DNA of 64,000 bases from Euryodendron excelsum (GCA_033060915.1 CM065377.1:30744183-30808182), one strand, 5' to 3'. Numbered from the stretch's first letter, positions 32,061 through 43,975 are shown. The notes: generated from the letters alone by a model not told the origin. Numbers and translations: made by a program.

Positions 32061-32127
32061 TGTGCCTAGTTAGATTCGAACCTAAACATTTAGTGTGGCT
32101 TGAACACCACCTAGCCACTGCTCTAAC
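32061..32127 (-). mobile_element. tRNA-like promoter boxes of a possible SINE
   Basis: On the minus strand TGGCTAGGTGG (32117-32107) resembles a box A, and GGTTCGAATCT (32082-32072) a box B, 35 bases apart start to start, as in tRNA-derived SINEs. No tail or target-site duplication was identified. It could equally be a worn tRNA gene fragment. Confidence 0.3.
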
Positions 32128-32773
32128 CATTTTTTTACGTTAAACATACCCCTCGTACAGTATAGATGATAAACTAGCTATATAAATGAATAAAACTGAT
32201 TTGATTTCCACTTCAATTCTAATAACTATGATAAAAAATAAAAAAAAACAAATTGACATATGGGAAATAGAAAAAATGAAAAAATAATACAAATACAGAC
32301 GTGAAGATTTCTGAGGAACAAAGCATTACACCATTTATCCAGGATCTTAAAATGGGTAGAAAGGATTGACATAGATATGATAGTAGTTTGAACATGAAGG
32401 TGAGACCTAACACAAATCAAGTAGCCACACAAGGACTACAGTGAGCTTTATAAGTTTCTATTGCTCTTCAAAAAATCAGGCCCTTTTGGAGATTCATAAA
32501 GCAACACTTTATTTATTTTTCCATAAGTATTTTACATCAAACTATATTTTTACGTAAAACATTTTTTTTGATAAATAGCATATAAAGGTCTACATCCAAG
32601 GCACCTACTTATCAAAAAAAAAAAAATAGTCAGGGGCACCAAGAGGGGTGCCACCCATGTACACTTTTTACTTAAAATATTTTATGCATAAAACAATTAC
32701 ATTTTTTTTTAAATTTTGAGTGTTGGGTTGCTATCCTAAGAGTGCTTTTCAGGGTAAAAAAATTTGGAACAAC
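32128..32773. other. AT-rich intergenic sequence
   Basis: Nothing coding recognised; several A/T homopolymer runs. Confidence 0.4.
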
Positions 32774-33364
32774 TGTTAGGAAAATTGTGGATAGTGGCTA
32801 ATTATGATTCTTAACCACAATTAACTCGTTAGCAAATTGTGGATAAGAATAAGAACTATAGCAACTTTGAAGCGTATTAATCAACACTATCTTTAGAGTG
32901 TTATTCATTCTCACTAGGTTGTTATAGGCAAAACGCAAAACTAAAATTGTATTCTATGGACATAAAACTTGAGAAGAATAGAATGAAATTCAACATGAAT
33001 TAAACAAAAGACTCTCTAGCTTTAGCCCTAGTGAAAGTACCTTACACCTTAGTGGTAGGGGATATTTATAAGCTTTGGAATTCCATAATTCCATTGGAAA
33101 TTGAACTTTGTCTCCTCCTAGGAGTCAATCACTTTTGGATATTGTCTGTCTATAGTTGGACTTCATGGTATAGTGTCCCAGTTCTTTTAGGAATGAACTT
33201 GCGTATGCTAGATCGACTTAGTCCTTACTGGATCTATGATATAATACCACTGTTAGGGCCTGCTTCTAGGCATTAGTGAGTTTGGACCTCTCCTAGCCAA
33301 GGTCAGCAACACGTTTTTAGTTGAGCCCGACCTATTGTATTGGGCCTTGTTATTTTGACCTACA
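32774..33364 (-). mobile_element. 3' LTR of the Tat-like element, 591 bp
   Basis: On the minus strand it starts TGTAGGTC just after a polypurine tract and ends CCTAACA. A TATA box (CTTATAAATATCC on the minus strand, about 33061-33073) lies in the expected central position. The left boundary is chosen for its CA end and is less certain. Confidence 0.65.
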
Positions 33365-33367
33365 ATT

Positions 33368-33379
33368 GTCCCCCAGCCC
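33368..33379 (-). other. Polypurine tract of the Tat-like element
   Basis: GGGCTGGGGGAC on the minus strand, three bases from the LTR start. It serves as plus-strand primer site. Confidence 0.65.
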
Positions 33380-33679
33380 TTATGCCCTTTAGAAGAGGGC
33401 TGAGGCTGGCACTATACAGTTGTAGACACGTCTAGAGCAGCCATCAAATGCAATTTAATGAGACATGACTATTGAGAAGTCTAATTTTACTACCGCTGTT
33501 TCACGCCTTTTCTGCAAACGAAGGGTTTGCCTCTCTTGATAAAACAACTGAATGAAGATACCTCGGATACTCTGCCTTTGCTCATCATACAAAGAAACAA
33601 AACTCTCTATAAGTCGCTCTCGTCTCTTCTTCTCCCATTGCTCCTAAGCCTAAACCCTAGGATCCTGTGTCTATCTTCC

Positions 33680-35755
33680 ATGGCGAACAAGCTTAAGAGT
33701 ATGCTTGATAGCCCAGCCGCCGTTACGGCCTTCAAACATAGATACAACTTCCCTGAAGGGGTAGATATTAGATTAATTAGGCCTAAGGACAATGGCTAGT
33801 TTGAGAACGAGGAAAGGACTCCCTTCCCTTTAATCGCCATTATAGAGGGTGGACTTAAGTTCCCCATTCACCATTTCTTGACTATAGTCCTAAACCACTA
33901 TAGGATCGCCCCTATCCAACCCCAACCTAATTTTTATAGGATAGTCATGGGAGTGATTGAGTTGAATAGGCACCTAAACTAGAACTTAGGCTTTTACAAG
34001 TTTGATTATTGCTATGCGGCTGTAGAATTGAATGACGCTAAATCAGACCACAAGAGGTACCATTTCTAGGCTAGGAGTGGGTCGAGAGAGTTAGTCCATT
34101 TCCTCCCTAGTTTGGGGAAGGGGATCGATGACATTATTATGAAGGTGAGCGGGACATGGGAGTTCGAGAACATCCTAGTGGAGGTTTTCCCAACAATGAG
34201 GTGCCCCAAAGTCCCGAAGATAATAGGTCAATCTCCAACTCCTCTACCAGGTTTTTCTTGTCTTTTATCTCCACTTGCATTTGTCTTTACTGATTCTGAC
34301 ATCCTATTTTTACTTTTCCTGTTGACTTCAGCTTCAGACACAAAGACTCTGAGCTAGTTGGTGTTGATGCCATCGCTCTCAACAAGTTTAGGCATATACG
34401 AGTGAGGGCGAGTTAAGAGGAATTGATCGAGCTGCCCACATACTGCTGGGTTACTCGATCCAATACAAGTCCTTCTCGATAACTATTGAAGTATCGGCTG
34501 ATGTGATTGCTACCCAAAAGGTAGAAGGAGGCCAACACCAACTTGGATACTCTCCGACAGTTTTGCTGCAACTTCCTGCTGCTGAAGGTGGCATAGAGCA
34601 TCCATAACCCTACAATCTGGTGGCCATCCTTAAGAAGAGCAGCACAAAGAAGAGGAAGGGCTCCTGTCTATGACGCCTCCTGCCATCACAGTCCCTACTA
34701 CTCCCACAGTGGTGGATCTAGTTGAGCCTATGGTGCCTCAGGAGTTAAAAAAAAAAAGAGGAGATAGTTAGTAAAGGTGGCTGAGGCTAAAGGTGCTTCG
34801 TAAAAGACAGCGTGTCCCGAATAGGAAGACAAGGGCAAAGAGGAGGAGCTAGGGACTGAAGAGTTTGTGGTGTGGCCAAAGATTTGTGGTCGTGCCATGA
34901 CTTCTTAGGATTCCATCCTCTTCAGCACTGATGTTGTTGTCGGGGCTCTCCAGGCCATTGTGTCACCTGGAGACATCAAGAAACTGAGCAACACAGCCAC
35001 CGGAGACCTCTTGATGGGGGCATCTCACTCATCGATAGTGATAAGGCATCTTCCTTTTGCTTTTTTTGGTTGATTCTTTGCCAGGATTTTCACTCATGTC
35101 TTTTACCATTTGTTCGGATCGAGGAGTGATTTAGAGCTTAGAGGTCATGCAGTGCTTCTAAAGCCTGCATGATTGGTATAAGAGCTTGTTAAAGAAACCC
35201 GACGAGCTAAAAGATCACTTCCATGATCGAGATTGGGACGTTTGTACTCTAGAGATGGAGTTGAAGAATAGCAAAGTTATCCTTGTTGAATCCCAAGCCT
35301 GCTTTAAGTAGAAATAAGAAGAATTCAATGTGGTGGTGACTAAAGCTGCAGCTCTGAAGGCTCAACTTGCCGAAGCTGAGAAGACAACATCTGAGGTGAA
35401 GGCAAGCTTGGCAAAAGCCTTGACGAATCTGGAGACGTTGAATACAAAGTCACAAGCCCAATATATGAAGGGTTATGAGGATGCCGGAAACTACTATAAA
35501 GGACATGTCAAGAAGAATGGCGAGTAACTCTTCCGGGAAGGCTGGAAGGCACCCCTGAAGAAGCAAGCTCTGGATAAGTCTTCTCTTCTCTGGACGGAGA
35601 TACCTGCCTAGGGTGAGGCTGAGTTGGGATTTGATGTAGAGGCTAATGAAGACGAAGAAGAAGAGGCTCCTGTTGGAGTCAAGTCAGTAAAAAACGCCGA
35701 GTCTACCTACCTGCCTTCTATCGAGACCAACCTTGTTGTTGATCCACCATCGTAG
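33680..35755 (+). pseudogene. Antisense extra ORF, Transposase_28 (putative gypsy-type) family
   Basis: The frame opens with MANKLKSMLDSPAAVTAFKH (33680) and continues past TAG stops with GGLKFPIHHF, LNHYRIAPIQPQPNFYRIV and GVIELNRHLN, the signature of Pfam Transposase_28. A likely intron (34251-34331; CCAG then GTTTTT, and TTGACTTCAG) follows. Downstream come VVDLVEP, a coiled coil (35330-35480) and an acidic C-terminus ending at 35755. It lies downstream of gag-pol and antisense to it, as described for extra ORFs in Tat-lineage elements. The function is unknown. At least three stops are TAG where Trp is expected. Confidence 0.72.
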
Positions 35756-36118
35756 CTTTCCCTTTCTCTGTATTTTTGCTTTCTTTGTAATTATGCCTAC
35801 AAGCAAGATAGTTGTAATCTACACTTTATTTATTTATTTAATACAAGAAGATTTTTATTATCTTTGTTTTATACTTCTTTTTACTTTAGCTAAGTATTTC
35901 CATTAAAGTTTTTACTGTCATGCTTTTGTTGGTTATTGTACTTGATCTGAGTAAGTCTAGTTTTTAACAATGACCTTTCTTTTTGAGCCAAATTGTTTAG
36001 CATAACTATTCCATATGAGGAAGACTTAGTTTTTGTATATGTCTTGGCCATTCTTGAGCCGACTTGCCAAACCTAGGTAGGAATAAGTAAAACACTTATT
36101 TTTATTTTAAAAATCTTG
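35756..36118. other. Spacer between antisense ORF and pol
   Basis: T-rich sequence, probably the 3' untranslated region of the antisense ORF. No coding is recognised. Confidence 0.45.
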
Positions 36119-36301
36119 GCCTTCGTTAGCGGACCTGCCCAGCTTGGACAGCACCAAGTCTTTACATTTGGTTTTTGTGACCTTCATTGGGCGACCTGCC
36201 CAACTTGGATAAGACTATGTTTTTACATTTCGTTATTGTGACCTTCATTGGGCGACCTGCCCAACTTGGACAGGACAAAGTTTTTACACTTGGTTTTTGT
36301 C
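36119..36301. repeat. 61-bp tandem repeat, three units
   Basis: Units share GGGCGACCTGCCCAACTTGG and TTTTTACATTTGG-like parts; equivalent points at 36121, 36182 and 36243 give a 61-bp period. It lies between the antisense ORF and the integrase end. Confidence 0.85.
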
Positions 36302-36799
36302 TTCATTTTTAGCTTGCCTTTTAGAATGGCACCAGATATGTAGATCTGCTAAATGACTTCCAGTTTTATTAATAATGTGTAGCTTTTGAAGACAAAACAA
36401 AGTATTGTTGTAGGCCATTATATCCTTTGAGAAGAGGAAGGCTCCTGCTGGTAGAATTTCTTGAGATTGTTTGTGTTCCAAGCTTGGGTTAGTTGTTGCC
36501 TTTCTTCGATAGTTTCTAGTCAATATGCCCCAACACCGACCTAGGATGCAACTCTCTAAGGACCTTCCCAATTAGGGCCGAGCTTCCCATCTACTGGATT
36601 CTTTATTGCCCCCAATACCTTTCTTAGCACTAAAGTCTTCGGGAGCGAAAGCTCTTGGCTTAGCCTTTTGTTGTAGGATCAACTTAGCTATTGATGATAT
36701 CCGGTAAGTTTGAGCTAGGCAGCCTCTCTCTTTTCCTCAATAAGGTCGAGGTCCTTTGCCAAAGTGTGATCATTATGGCCAGTGTCGAATATTGCTAAT
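36302..36799 (-). pseudogene. Region after the integrase core, possibly integrase C-terminus
   Basis: Short interrupted minus-strand frames. It lies where the integrase C-terminal domain and 3' spacer should be, but no motif is clear. Confidence 0.3.
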
Positions 36800-37681
36800 C
36801 TAATGGTTAGAAGTCTGACTTCCAAAGCTATTACTACCTCCACCCTATATGCCATTGAGAAGGAGTTTCTTCAGTAGATCTCCATAGAGTGGTTTTATAA
36901 GACCATAAGACACTGGGCAGTTCTTCCACTTGTCTTCCCTTAGCGTTTTGTAGTCTCTTTTTTATCCCATTCGGCATAGTCTTATTTGATATTTTGGCTT
37001 ACCCGTTGCACTGCGGATAGACCGATGTTGAATAGTAGTTTCTAATTCTAAGCTCATTACAGAATCCTCTGAATATGTTGTCGTCGAATTGGGTGTCGTT
37101 GTCTAAAACAAATGTACGAGGTATCTCAAATGTTGTGATAATGCTCCTTCATGCAAACCTTTTAGCATCCATTTCTCTGATAGTCGACAAAGGCTCTACT
37201 TTCACCCATTTGGTGAATTATTCTATTGCCATTGTGAGGAACCTCTTATTCTTTGAAGCTCGGGGCAGCGGTCTGACTTTGTCCAGCCCCCATTGTGTAA
37301 AAGGCCAAGGGCTGGTGATAGTTGTGAGGTCCTTGGTAGGCTAGTAAATTATTGGCGAGAACTTCTAACACTTCTCACATTTCATCACATATTGAGTATA
37401 TCTTTCTGCATATAAGGCCACCAGTAGTCCTATGAAATAGCTCGGTGGGTGAAAGATCTTTCGTCGATATGACTTCCATAAATCCCTTCATGAATTTTAA
37501 ACAAGATACCTTGCACTATGTCTAGGTGAACACAATGTAGATAAGGACCAGTGAAAGATCTTCTATAAAGTTCCTTGGCAGGTGATAGCCAGTATTTTAA
37601 TGACTTGCACTTAACTCTTCTGGCCTCATTCTTATCTTCTGGCAGCTCATCCTTGTCAAGATAGGAGATGATCGGGTCCAT
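36800..37681 (-). pseudogene. Tat-like integrase (copy 2)
   Basis: The 83-codon frame 37681-37430 is the zinc-binding (HHCC) part: LSPAKELYRRSFTGPYL, VQGILFKIHEGIYGSHI. The core follows with interrupted frames: YWWPYMQKD, SPWPFTQWGLD, then LDNDTQFD and NYYSTSVYPQCNG. At the catalytic Glu position (NGQ-x-E) the codon is AAA (Lys). This integrase would insert element DNA into the genome; with stops, a changed Glu and decay it is inactive. Confidence 0.75.
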
Positions 37682-38680
37682 CTAGGATGGTCCTAACTGT
37701 TCAATAGCAAGAGTTTGCACTTCTGCTTGAAATATGGTCAGGCTGGGCAGTGTCTCCATGTGAATTGTTCTATTCGATCCTAACTTTAGCGTTGTCACGA
37801 GTGTTGCCAATGCATCGTCATGAGCATTGTTGTCACGGCCAATCTGATGGAGCTTGTATTTACTAAACTTCTTGAGCAGCTCTCTTGTTGTGTCCAATTT
37901 GTCGTTCTTTGCTCATAGTTGCCCATGATCTAGTTAACCACCAGCAAGGAGTCTAAGTAGATCACTATCTCGGCAATCTTGAGCTTTATAGCTCGGCCCA
38001 AATCGATGAGCAGAGCCTTATATTTTGATTCGTTGCTTGAGGCAGTGAACTCTAGTTTTATGGCCTGCTCTAATGCCTTGCCGTCTAGCGTGATTAGGAC
38101 TATGCTTGATCCTGCCCCTTGTCATTGGATGCTCCATTGATGAAGAGCTTCCAATCATCAGTAATCTCCCATAGCTCCAAGTGGGGGTTATATTTTGGTT
38201 GATTGACATCAGGCATCTGATTAGCTTCCCGTGTCAATTCAAGAGAAAATTTAGCAATAAAGTCAACAAGTGCCTGACTTACCTTTTACTGTCGATCTGG
38301 GTTGAAACTTGATTTCAAACTCTCCTAGCTCTACTACCCACTTTACTAGTCTGCTTGAGAAATCTACTCTTTGGATAAGTGGCTTAGGCTGGTTATCTAT
38401 GAGGATGTTGATGGTATGTGCCCTGAAGTAGTGCACCAACTTACGTGATGCCCTTACTAATGCTAGTGCCAATTTCTCCAATGGTAGATATCTACTCTCT
38501 GCCACCAAGAGAGTTTTGCTAACATAATAAACTGGTTTCTGCTGCCTGTCTTGTTGACGGAGTAGTATGACGCTCACTGCGTGTTTTAATATTGCCAAAT
38601 AAAGGAAGAGGTCTTTATGTTTGAGCGGCGTAAAAAGCAGAGGTGGTTGGGTTGGATATCTCTTTAAGTTGGTAAGAGCC
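37682..38680 (-). pseudogene. Tat-like RNase H domains (copy 2)
   Basis: Frame 38598-38263 has KPVYYVSKTL, ESRYLPLEKLALALV, LVHYFRAHTINILIDN and KWVVELGEFEIKF, the RNase H part that follows RT in Ty3/gypsy pol. Frame 37897-37682 has LLKKFSKYKLHQIGRDNNAHDDALATL, the end of the second RNase H-like domain before integrase. Between them the frame is broken. Confidence 0.78.
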
Positions 38681-39810
38681 TGGTCACAGTCAGGGATCTA
38701 GCTAAATCACTCTTCCTTTTTCAAAAGTTGGAAAAATGAATAACACTAATCTGAAGATTAGCTAATGGATCAGTTGAGGGCTGCTATTATTCTGGTTAAC
38801 TTCTAGACTTCTTTGATGTTTCTCGGGCCCTGGATATTTTGGATGGCACTAGTTTGATGCGGATATGCTTCAATCCCCTGGTGTGTGACCTAGAATCCAA
38901 GAAACTTCCCCGACCTTACCCCGAATACACATTTAGAGGCATTCAGCCTCATTTTGTACTCTTTAAGTATGTCGAACACTCCCTTTAGATTGCCTAGGTG
39001 GAATCCACCACCTTGACTTTAGACCACCATATCATTAATATATACTTTTACAGTGCTACCAATGTGCTCTTTGAACATTTTGGTAACCAATCTCTGGTAA
39101 GAAGCACCAGCATTCTTCAAATCAAAGGGTATGACCTTGTAATAGAAGATGCCCCTTGGGGCGATGAAGATGGTTTTCTCTTGGTTGCCTTTATGGCGCG
39201 AGATCTAGTGGTACCCGTGATAGGCATCTAGGAAGGTCATCCTTTCAAATCCAGTTGTTACATCTACAAGTTGGTCGATCTTGGCAAGAGGGAAATGGTC
39301 CTTGAGGCATGCTTTGTTCAGGTCAGTAAAGTCGACACAAACCCTTTACTTGTCATTTTTCTTCTTCACCAACACTGTGTTGGAGAACCAACATGGGAAG
39401 TAGACTTCCCTTATTACCCCCTCTTAAAGGAGCCTATCAATCTATTCGATCACTGCATCCATATGTTGAGTAGGTGCCCTTTTTCTCTTCTGGACCATAG
39501 GTCAGCCCTGTGGGTCTACGTTAAGTCTATGGCAGGCTACTTCTGGGTCGATTTGCAACATAGAGTAAATTGTTCAAGTGAAGATTTCAATGTACTGTGT
39601 CAGCAGATTAATCAACGATTTCTCCTTAGTTTTAGACAAAGGCGTGTCGAGCACAAAATACTTCTCCTAGTCATACCGATCTATATAAACTTTCTATAGC
39701 CTTATTTTCTGGTAATAGCCCAATATCATCGATCGTGGGCATATCCTCATGGAGCTCCATTATTTGAACATTGCCCGCCTTTCTCTTCATGGCGCATGCT
39801 GTCAAGAAGC
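38681..39810 (-). pseudogene. Tat-like reverse transcriptase (copy 2)
   Basis: No long frame remains. On the minus strand KKNDK (about 39365-39350) and the catalytic segment near 39050-39030 are visible, the latter reading VYINDMVV instead of YIDD, so one catalytic Asp is Asn. A stop follows (VV then TAA). The order and spacing match copy 1. Confidence 0.65.
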
Positions 39811-40399
39811 ACTACTTAGTTGCCACTTGATCTCCTCTTATCTCTCCTATTCCTCATAGGGTCAGGAAGTGGATCAGTTGGTGGTAGGTAGACGATATGG
39901 CCTTTATGAGGTGCAACCATGTCCAACCCATGATTACATTGTATGGGGAGGGCATGTTGATTACCAAGAACTCTATATGAATAATGATCCCTTCCGCAGT
40001 TACCAAGATAGTTACCTTTCCTAGTAGCCAAACCGAGTCCGAGCTGAATCTGATTAATGGGTTCAAAGATGGTTGGAGATTAGAATACTTCAATCCCAAT
40101 TTTTTGAAAACGCCATAGTACATGACTTTGGAGGAGCTTCCTTGATCAACCAGCATCCTTTTCACATCGCAATCCCCCAATCGCAGTGTTACTACCAGTG
40201 TATCATTGTGAGGCAATTATACTCCAACCAAGTCATCGTCAGTGAAGACTATGGCCTCAGCATTGCTGCTGACCTTAACCTTTTTGTTTAGAGGTTTTAA
40301 CAGCATTACCTCCCTGAGATACCCAACCTTCTAGATCTCGGCCTAGTATTTATAACGATCTACTACTGCCAGCTCTACCAATCCATGGAGGACATTGTT
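39811..40399 (-). pseudogene. Tat-like protease (copy 2)
   Basis: Frame 40216-39854 reads DTLVVTLRLGDCDVKRMLVDQGSSSKVMYY, where VDQGSS is the aspartic protease active-site region (D-Q-G-S, the form usual in Tat elements), followed by FKKLGLK and VIMGWTWLH, the C-terminal Gly-Trp-x-Trp-Leu part. At its N-terminal side, 40399, it meets the RNase H of copy 1; gag is missing. Confidence 0.72.
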
Positions 40400-41328
40400 T
40401 GAGGCAGCTGGGAGTCTAAGTAGATCACACTCTCAGCAAACTTGAGCTTTATAGCTCAGCACAGACCGGCGAGTAGGGCCTCATACTCTGACTCATTATT
40501 TGAGGCAGTGAACTCCAACTTTATGACCTGCTCTAATACCATGCCGTCTGGCATGATTGGGACTATACCCGATCTTGCTTCCGTGTCATTGGATACTCCA
40601 TTGACGAAGAGCTTCCAATGATCAACAATCTCCCATAGCTCTAAGGGGGGTCGTAATTTGGTTGATCGGCATCAGGTGTCAGATTGGCTTCCTCTGGCAA
40701 TTCAAGAGAAAATTTAGCAATAAAGTCAGCAAGTATCTGACCTTTTACCATCGATCTAGGTTAAAACTTGATGTCAAACTCTCCCAGCTCCACTTCCCAC
40801 TTTGCTAGTCTTCCTGAGAAGTCTACTCTTTGGAGGAGTTACTCAAGCTAGTGATCCATGAAGACATTAATGGTATGGGCTCTGAAGTAGTGCACCAACT
40901 TATATGATGCCATTACTAATACTAGTGCTAGTTTTTCCAATGGTACATATCTACTCTCTGCCCCTAGAAGAGTTTTATTGACATAGTAAACTAGCTTCTA
41001 CTACCTATCTTCTTAACGAAGTCGGACGATGCTCACTACGTGCTCTGATATTGCCAGATAAAGGAAAAGCTTTTCTTGTTTGAGCGACATCAAAAATAGT
41101 GGAGGCTGGGCTATATATCTCTTTAAGTTGGCAAGAGCCTGGTCACAATCAGGGTTCTAGCTGAATCACTCTTGCTTTTTCAAAAGTTGAAAAAATGGCC
41201 AACACTTATCTGAAGATCGATTGATGAATCGGTTGAGGGCCCCTGCCGTTCTAGACAACTTCTGGACTTCTTTGATATTCCTCGAGGCCTGGATGTTTTG
41301 GATGACACTAATCTGATGCAAATCTGCT
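40400..41328 (-). pseudogene. Tat-like RNase H region (copy 1), truncated
   Basis: Homologous to 37950-38860 over its length (for example CTAAGTAGATCAC and GAGCTTTATAGCTC near the truncation). It has many frame breaks. It ends at about 40400-40410, where copy 2 protease begins. Confidence 0.65.
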
Positions 41329-41811
41329 TTAATCCCCCGGTGTGTGACCTAGAATCCAAGAAACTTTCTCGAGCTTACACCAAATACACATTTTGTACTC
41401 TTTAAGGATGTCAAACACTCCTTTTAGATTGCCCAGGTGGAGTCTGCCGACCTTACTTTTGACTACTATATAATCAATGTACACTTCTACAGTGACACCA
41501 ATGTGCTCTTTGAATATTTTGGTGACCAATCTTTGGTAGGTAGCACCGACGTTCTTCAAACCAAAGGGCATGACTTTGTAACAGAAGATGCCTTTTGAGG
41601 TGTTGAAAGTGGTTTTCTCTTGGTCATCTTTATAGAGTGGGATATGGTGGTACCCGCGATATACATCTAAGAAGCTCATCCTTTCAAATCTAGCTATTAC
41701 ATCTACAAGCTGGTCGATCTTGGAAAGAGGGAAAAGGTCCTTGAGGCATGTTTTGTTCAGGTCCATGAAGTTGATACAAACCCTCCACTTGTCATTCTTC
41801 TTCTTCATCAC
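41329..41811 (-). pseudogene. Tat-like reverse transcriptase (copy 1)
   Basis: The longest surviving pol frame (160 codons) reads KKKNDKWRVCINFMDLNKTC, FPLSKIDQLVD, MSFLDVYRGYHHIPL, TTFNTSKGIFCYKVMPFGLKN and VEVYIDYIVVKSK. These are RT motifs in order. The catalytic YIDD is YIDY, so one of the paired Asp residues is Tyr. RT copies element RNA into DNA; this one is dead. A stop at the upstream edge separates it from the protease. Confidence 0.9.
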
Positions 41812-42427
41812 TATTGTGTTAAAGAGCTAGCACGGGTAATGGACTTCCCCTATTGCCCCCGTTTTAAAGAGCCTATCAACCACTTCGATCACTACATCCA
41901 CATGTTGAGTGGCTGCCCTTATTCCCTTCTGGACCACAGATTGGTTCTGTGGGTCTACATTAAGTATGTGGTAGCCTATTTCTGGGTCAATTCCTAACAT
42001 ATCGTAAAAGTGTCCAAGCGAAGATTTTAATGTACTATGTCAGCAGACTAATCAACAATTTCTCCTCAATTTTGGACAAAGAAGTGTTGAGCATGAAGTA
42101 CTTTTCCTCATCATACCGATCTATATGAACTTTCTTAAGCTTCTCAACAGCTTTGTTCTCTGGTAATAGCCCAATATCGTCGATCATGGGTGTATCCTCT
42201 TACAGCTCCATCATTTGAACCTTGCTCGTCTTTCCCTTTGTGGCGCATGCTATCAAGAAGCACTACTTAGTTGCTACTGGTTTCGTCCTATCTTTGCTAC
42301 TCCTCCTTTGGTTGGGAAGCGGATTAGCCAGGGGTAAGTAGATGGTATAGCCTTCATGAGGTGCAATCATGTCGGACTCATGATTGTATTGTAAAGGGGA
42401 GGGCACGTTGACCACCAGGAACTCTGT
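41812..42427 (-). pseudogene. Linker between protease and RT (copy 1)
   Basis: Interrupted frames matching 39700-39850 of copy 2. It covers the protease C-terminus and the RT N-terminal extension. Confidence 0.5.
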
Positions 42428-42799
42428 CTAAATAGTGATCCATCCTGCAGTTACCAGGATCGTTACCTTTCCTAGTGACCAGACTGGGTCTGAGCTAAAT
42501 CTGATTAAAGGGTTCAAAGATGGCTGGAGATTGGAATCCTTTAATCCTAAGTTTTTGAAAAGGTCATAGTACATGACTTCAAAGGAGCTTCCCTGATCAA
42601 CCAGCATCCTTTTCACATCACAATCCTCCAGTCGTAGTGTTACCACCAGTGTATCACTGTCGGGCAGTTGTACTCCAACTAAGTCATCGTTAGTGAAGGT
42701 TATGGCCTCAACACTACTGCCGACCTTAGCCTTTTTGTTCGAAGGTTCTAACAGCATTACCTCATTGAGATGCACAACCTTCTAGATTACAGCCCAGTA
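42428..42799 (-). pseudogene. Tat-like protease (copy 1)
   Basis: Frame 42775-42428 (115 codons) reads VEAITFTNDDLVGVQLPDSD, LVVTLRLEDCDVKRMLVDQGSS and MYYDLFKNLGLK. VDQGSS is the protease active site. The N-terminal ITFTNDDL is the usual start of the Tat protease domain. Confidence 0.8.
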
Positions 42800-43975
42800 T
42801 TTGTGAGGGTCAACTGCTGCCGACTCCGTCAATCTATGGTGGATATTGATTACCTCGATTAGTTCAGTTTTAGCTTCCTTCTGTGAGATGGCTTCCTGCC
42901 TTGTTTACTCAGCCTCCTGTTTTGTCGTCTCCTGGTCGTTGTACTAGCTAAGATAACCAGCCTTTGCCAACTTCTCCAAGTGCTTCTTGAGATTTTGACA
43001 ATTTTCTGTTTGATGCCCCTTTTCCCTATTATAAGAGCAGAACCTCCTCTAGGCTGGAGTAGTGGGGTCTCCTCCCAACTTTGGGGGCCACTTGAAGAAG
43101 GGCTTATCTCGTATCTGAGGTAGAATCTTGTAAATCGATTCCTTGAAGACTGTGTTGACCCCTTATGTTGTTTTTATGCCCCAATCGTTGTTATTCTCCT
43201 CACATTTGGGCTTATTGCTTTCACACCCGTTTTTCTTCTCAATTTTCTCGCCGATCTTTTCTTGTATCGACTGAGCAACATCTCCCTCCACCCGTGCATA
43301 TTGTTTGATCCTTAGCATCAGGTTCTATGTCCGGACGACCAGTTTCTTCATGAGGGATTGCCTCAGTCGGTGCTCCCTAGGCAGGCCGATTTTGAACTGT
43401 ACAACAGCCAATTGCTCATTGCAATCCTCAATTTTATTGTAAGCTTCCCAGCAGTGTCTTGCATATACTCATAATCCCTTATTGTCCTTCTTTTGTAAGG
43501 TCAATAAGTAGTCCATCTCCTTAGGCTACTTACTGTTTTCTATAAATCAGTTAGTGAATAGTTTGGCAAGTTGTCTCCATTTTGAAATTGATTTGGACGA
43601 CAGCTTTTTGAACCATTATAAGGCCACCTCTCATAGGCACGATGGAAAAACTCAGCATATGAAGGACTCATCTCCACTCCACAGTGCCATCATCTATTTG
43701 TAGTGACAAACATGACTGACAAGATTAGACTTCCCATCATAGGCAGTAAAATTTGGCGGTGTAAATTTTCCTAGAGGTTGGCGAGCCTCAATTTCATATA
43801 TAAAGGGAGTAGACGCAATCTAGTCAAGTGCCCTTCTAGCTATATCATGGGTTGTTCATTCTTTACGGTGCTTGTCCTTGTTTTCTAGACACTCATTCAG
43901 CCATCGGTCCTAGTCTTGTTATCCTGGATCAGCCCTTGCAAGGTTTCTTACTAGTGTCTAATTTCTCCCATGTTA
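42800..43975 (-). pseudogene. Tat-like gag (copy 1)
   Basis: On the minus strand, interrupted frames read RRALD, TPFIYEIEARQP, FTPPNFTAYDGKSN, WRQLAKLFT, PREHRLRQSLMKK and a zinc knuckle CSYNREKGHQTENC (about 43033-42992) in which the usual His after Tyr is Asn, then LKKHLEKLAKAGYL. This is the nucleocapsid/capsid protein. At least a dozen stops are present. The start region, at 43975, faces the start of the plus-strand copy at 44094. Confidence 0.72.

Larger units (their letters stand above)
32774..43975 (-). mobile_element. Tat/Retand-like Ty3/gypsy element with two truncated gag-pol copies
   Basis: In minus-strand order: gag, protease, RT and part of RNase H (copy 1, 43975-40400), then protease, RT, RNase H and integrase (copy 2, 40399-36800), spacer, an extra ORF in antisense (33680-35755), polypurine tract and 3' LTR (33364-32774). 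Both copies have many stops. No 5' LTR is visible: at 43976 the sequence meets a head-to-head copy. Confidence 0.8.

Noticed and set aside
32061..32127. A functional tRNA gene
   Set aside because: Box A and B matches exist, but no acceptor stem or cloverleaf could be closed; kept only as a weak SINE candidate.
38998..39699. Plus-strand frames of 77 and 142 codons
   Set aside because: Shadows of the minus-strand reverse transcriptase copy 2.
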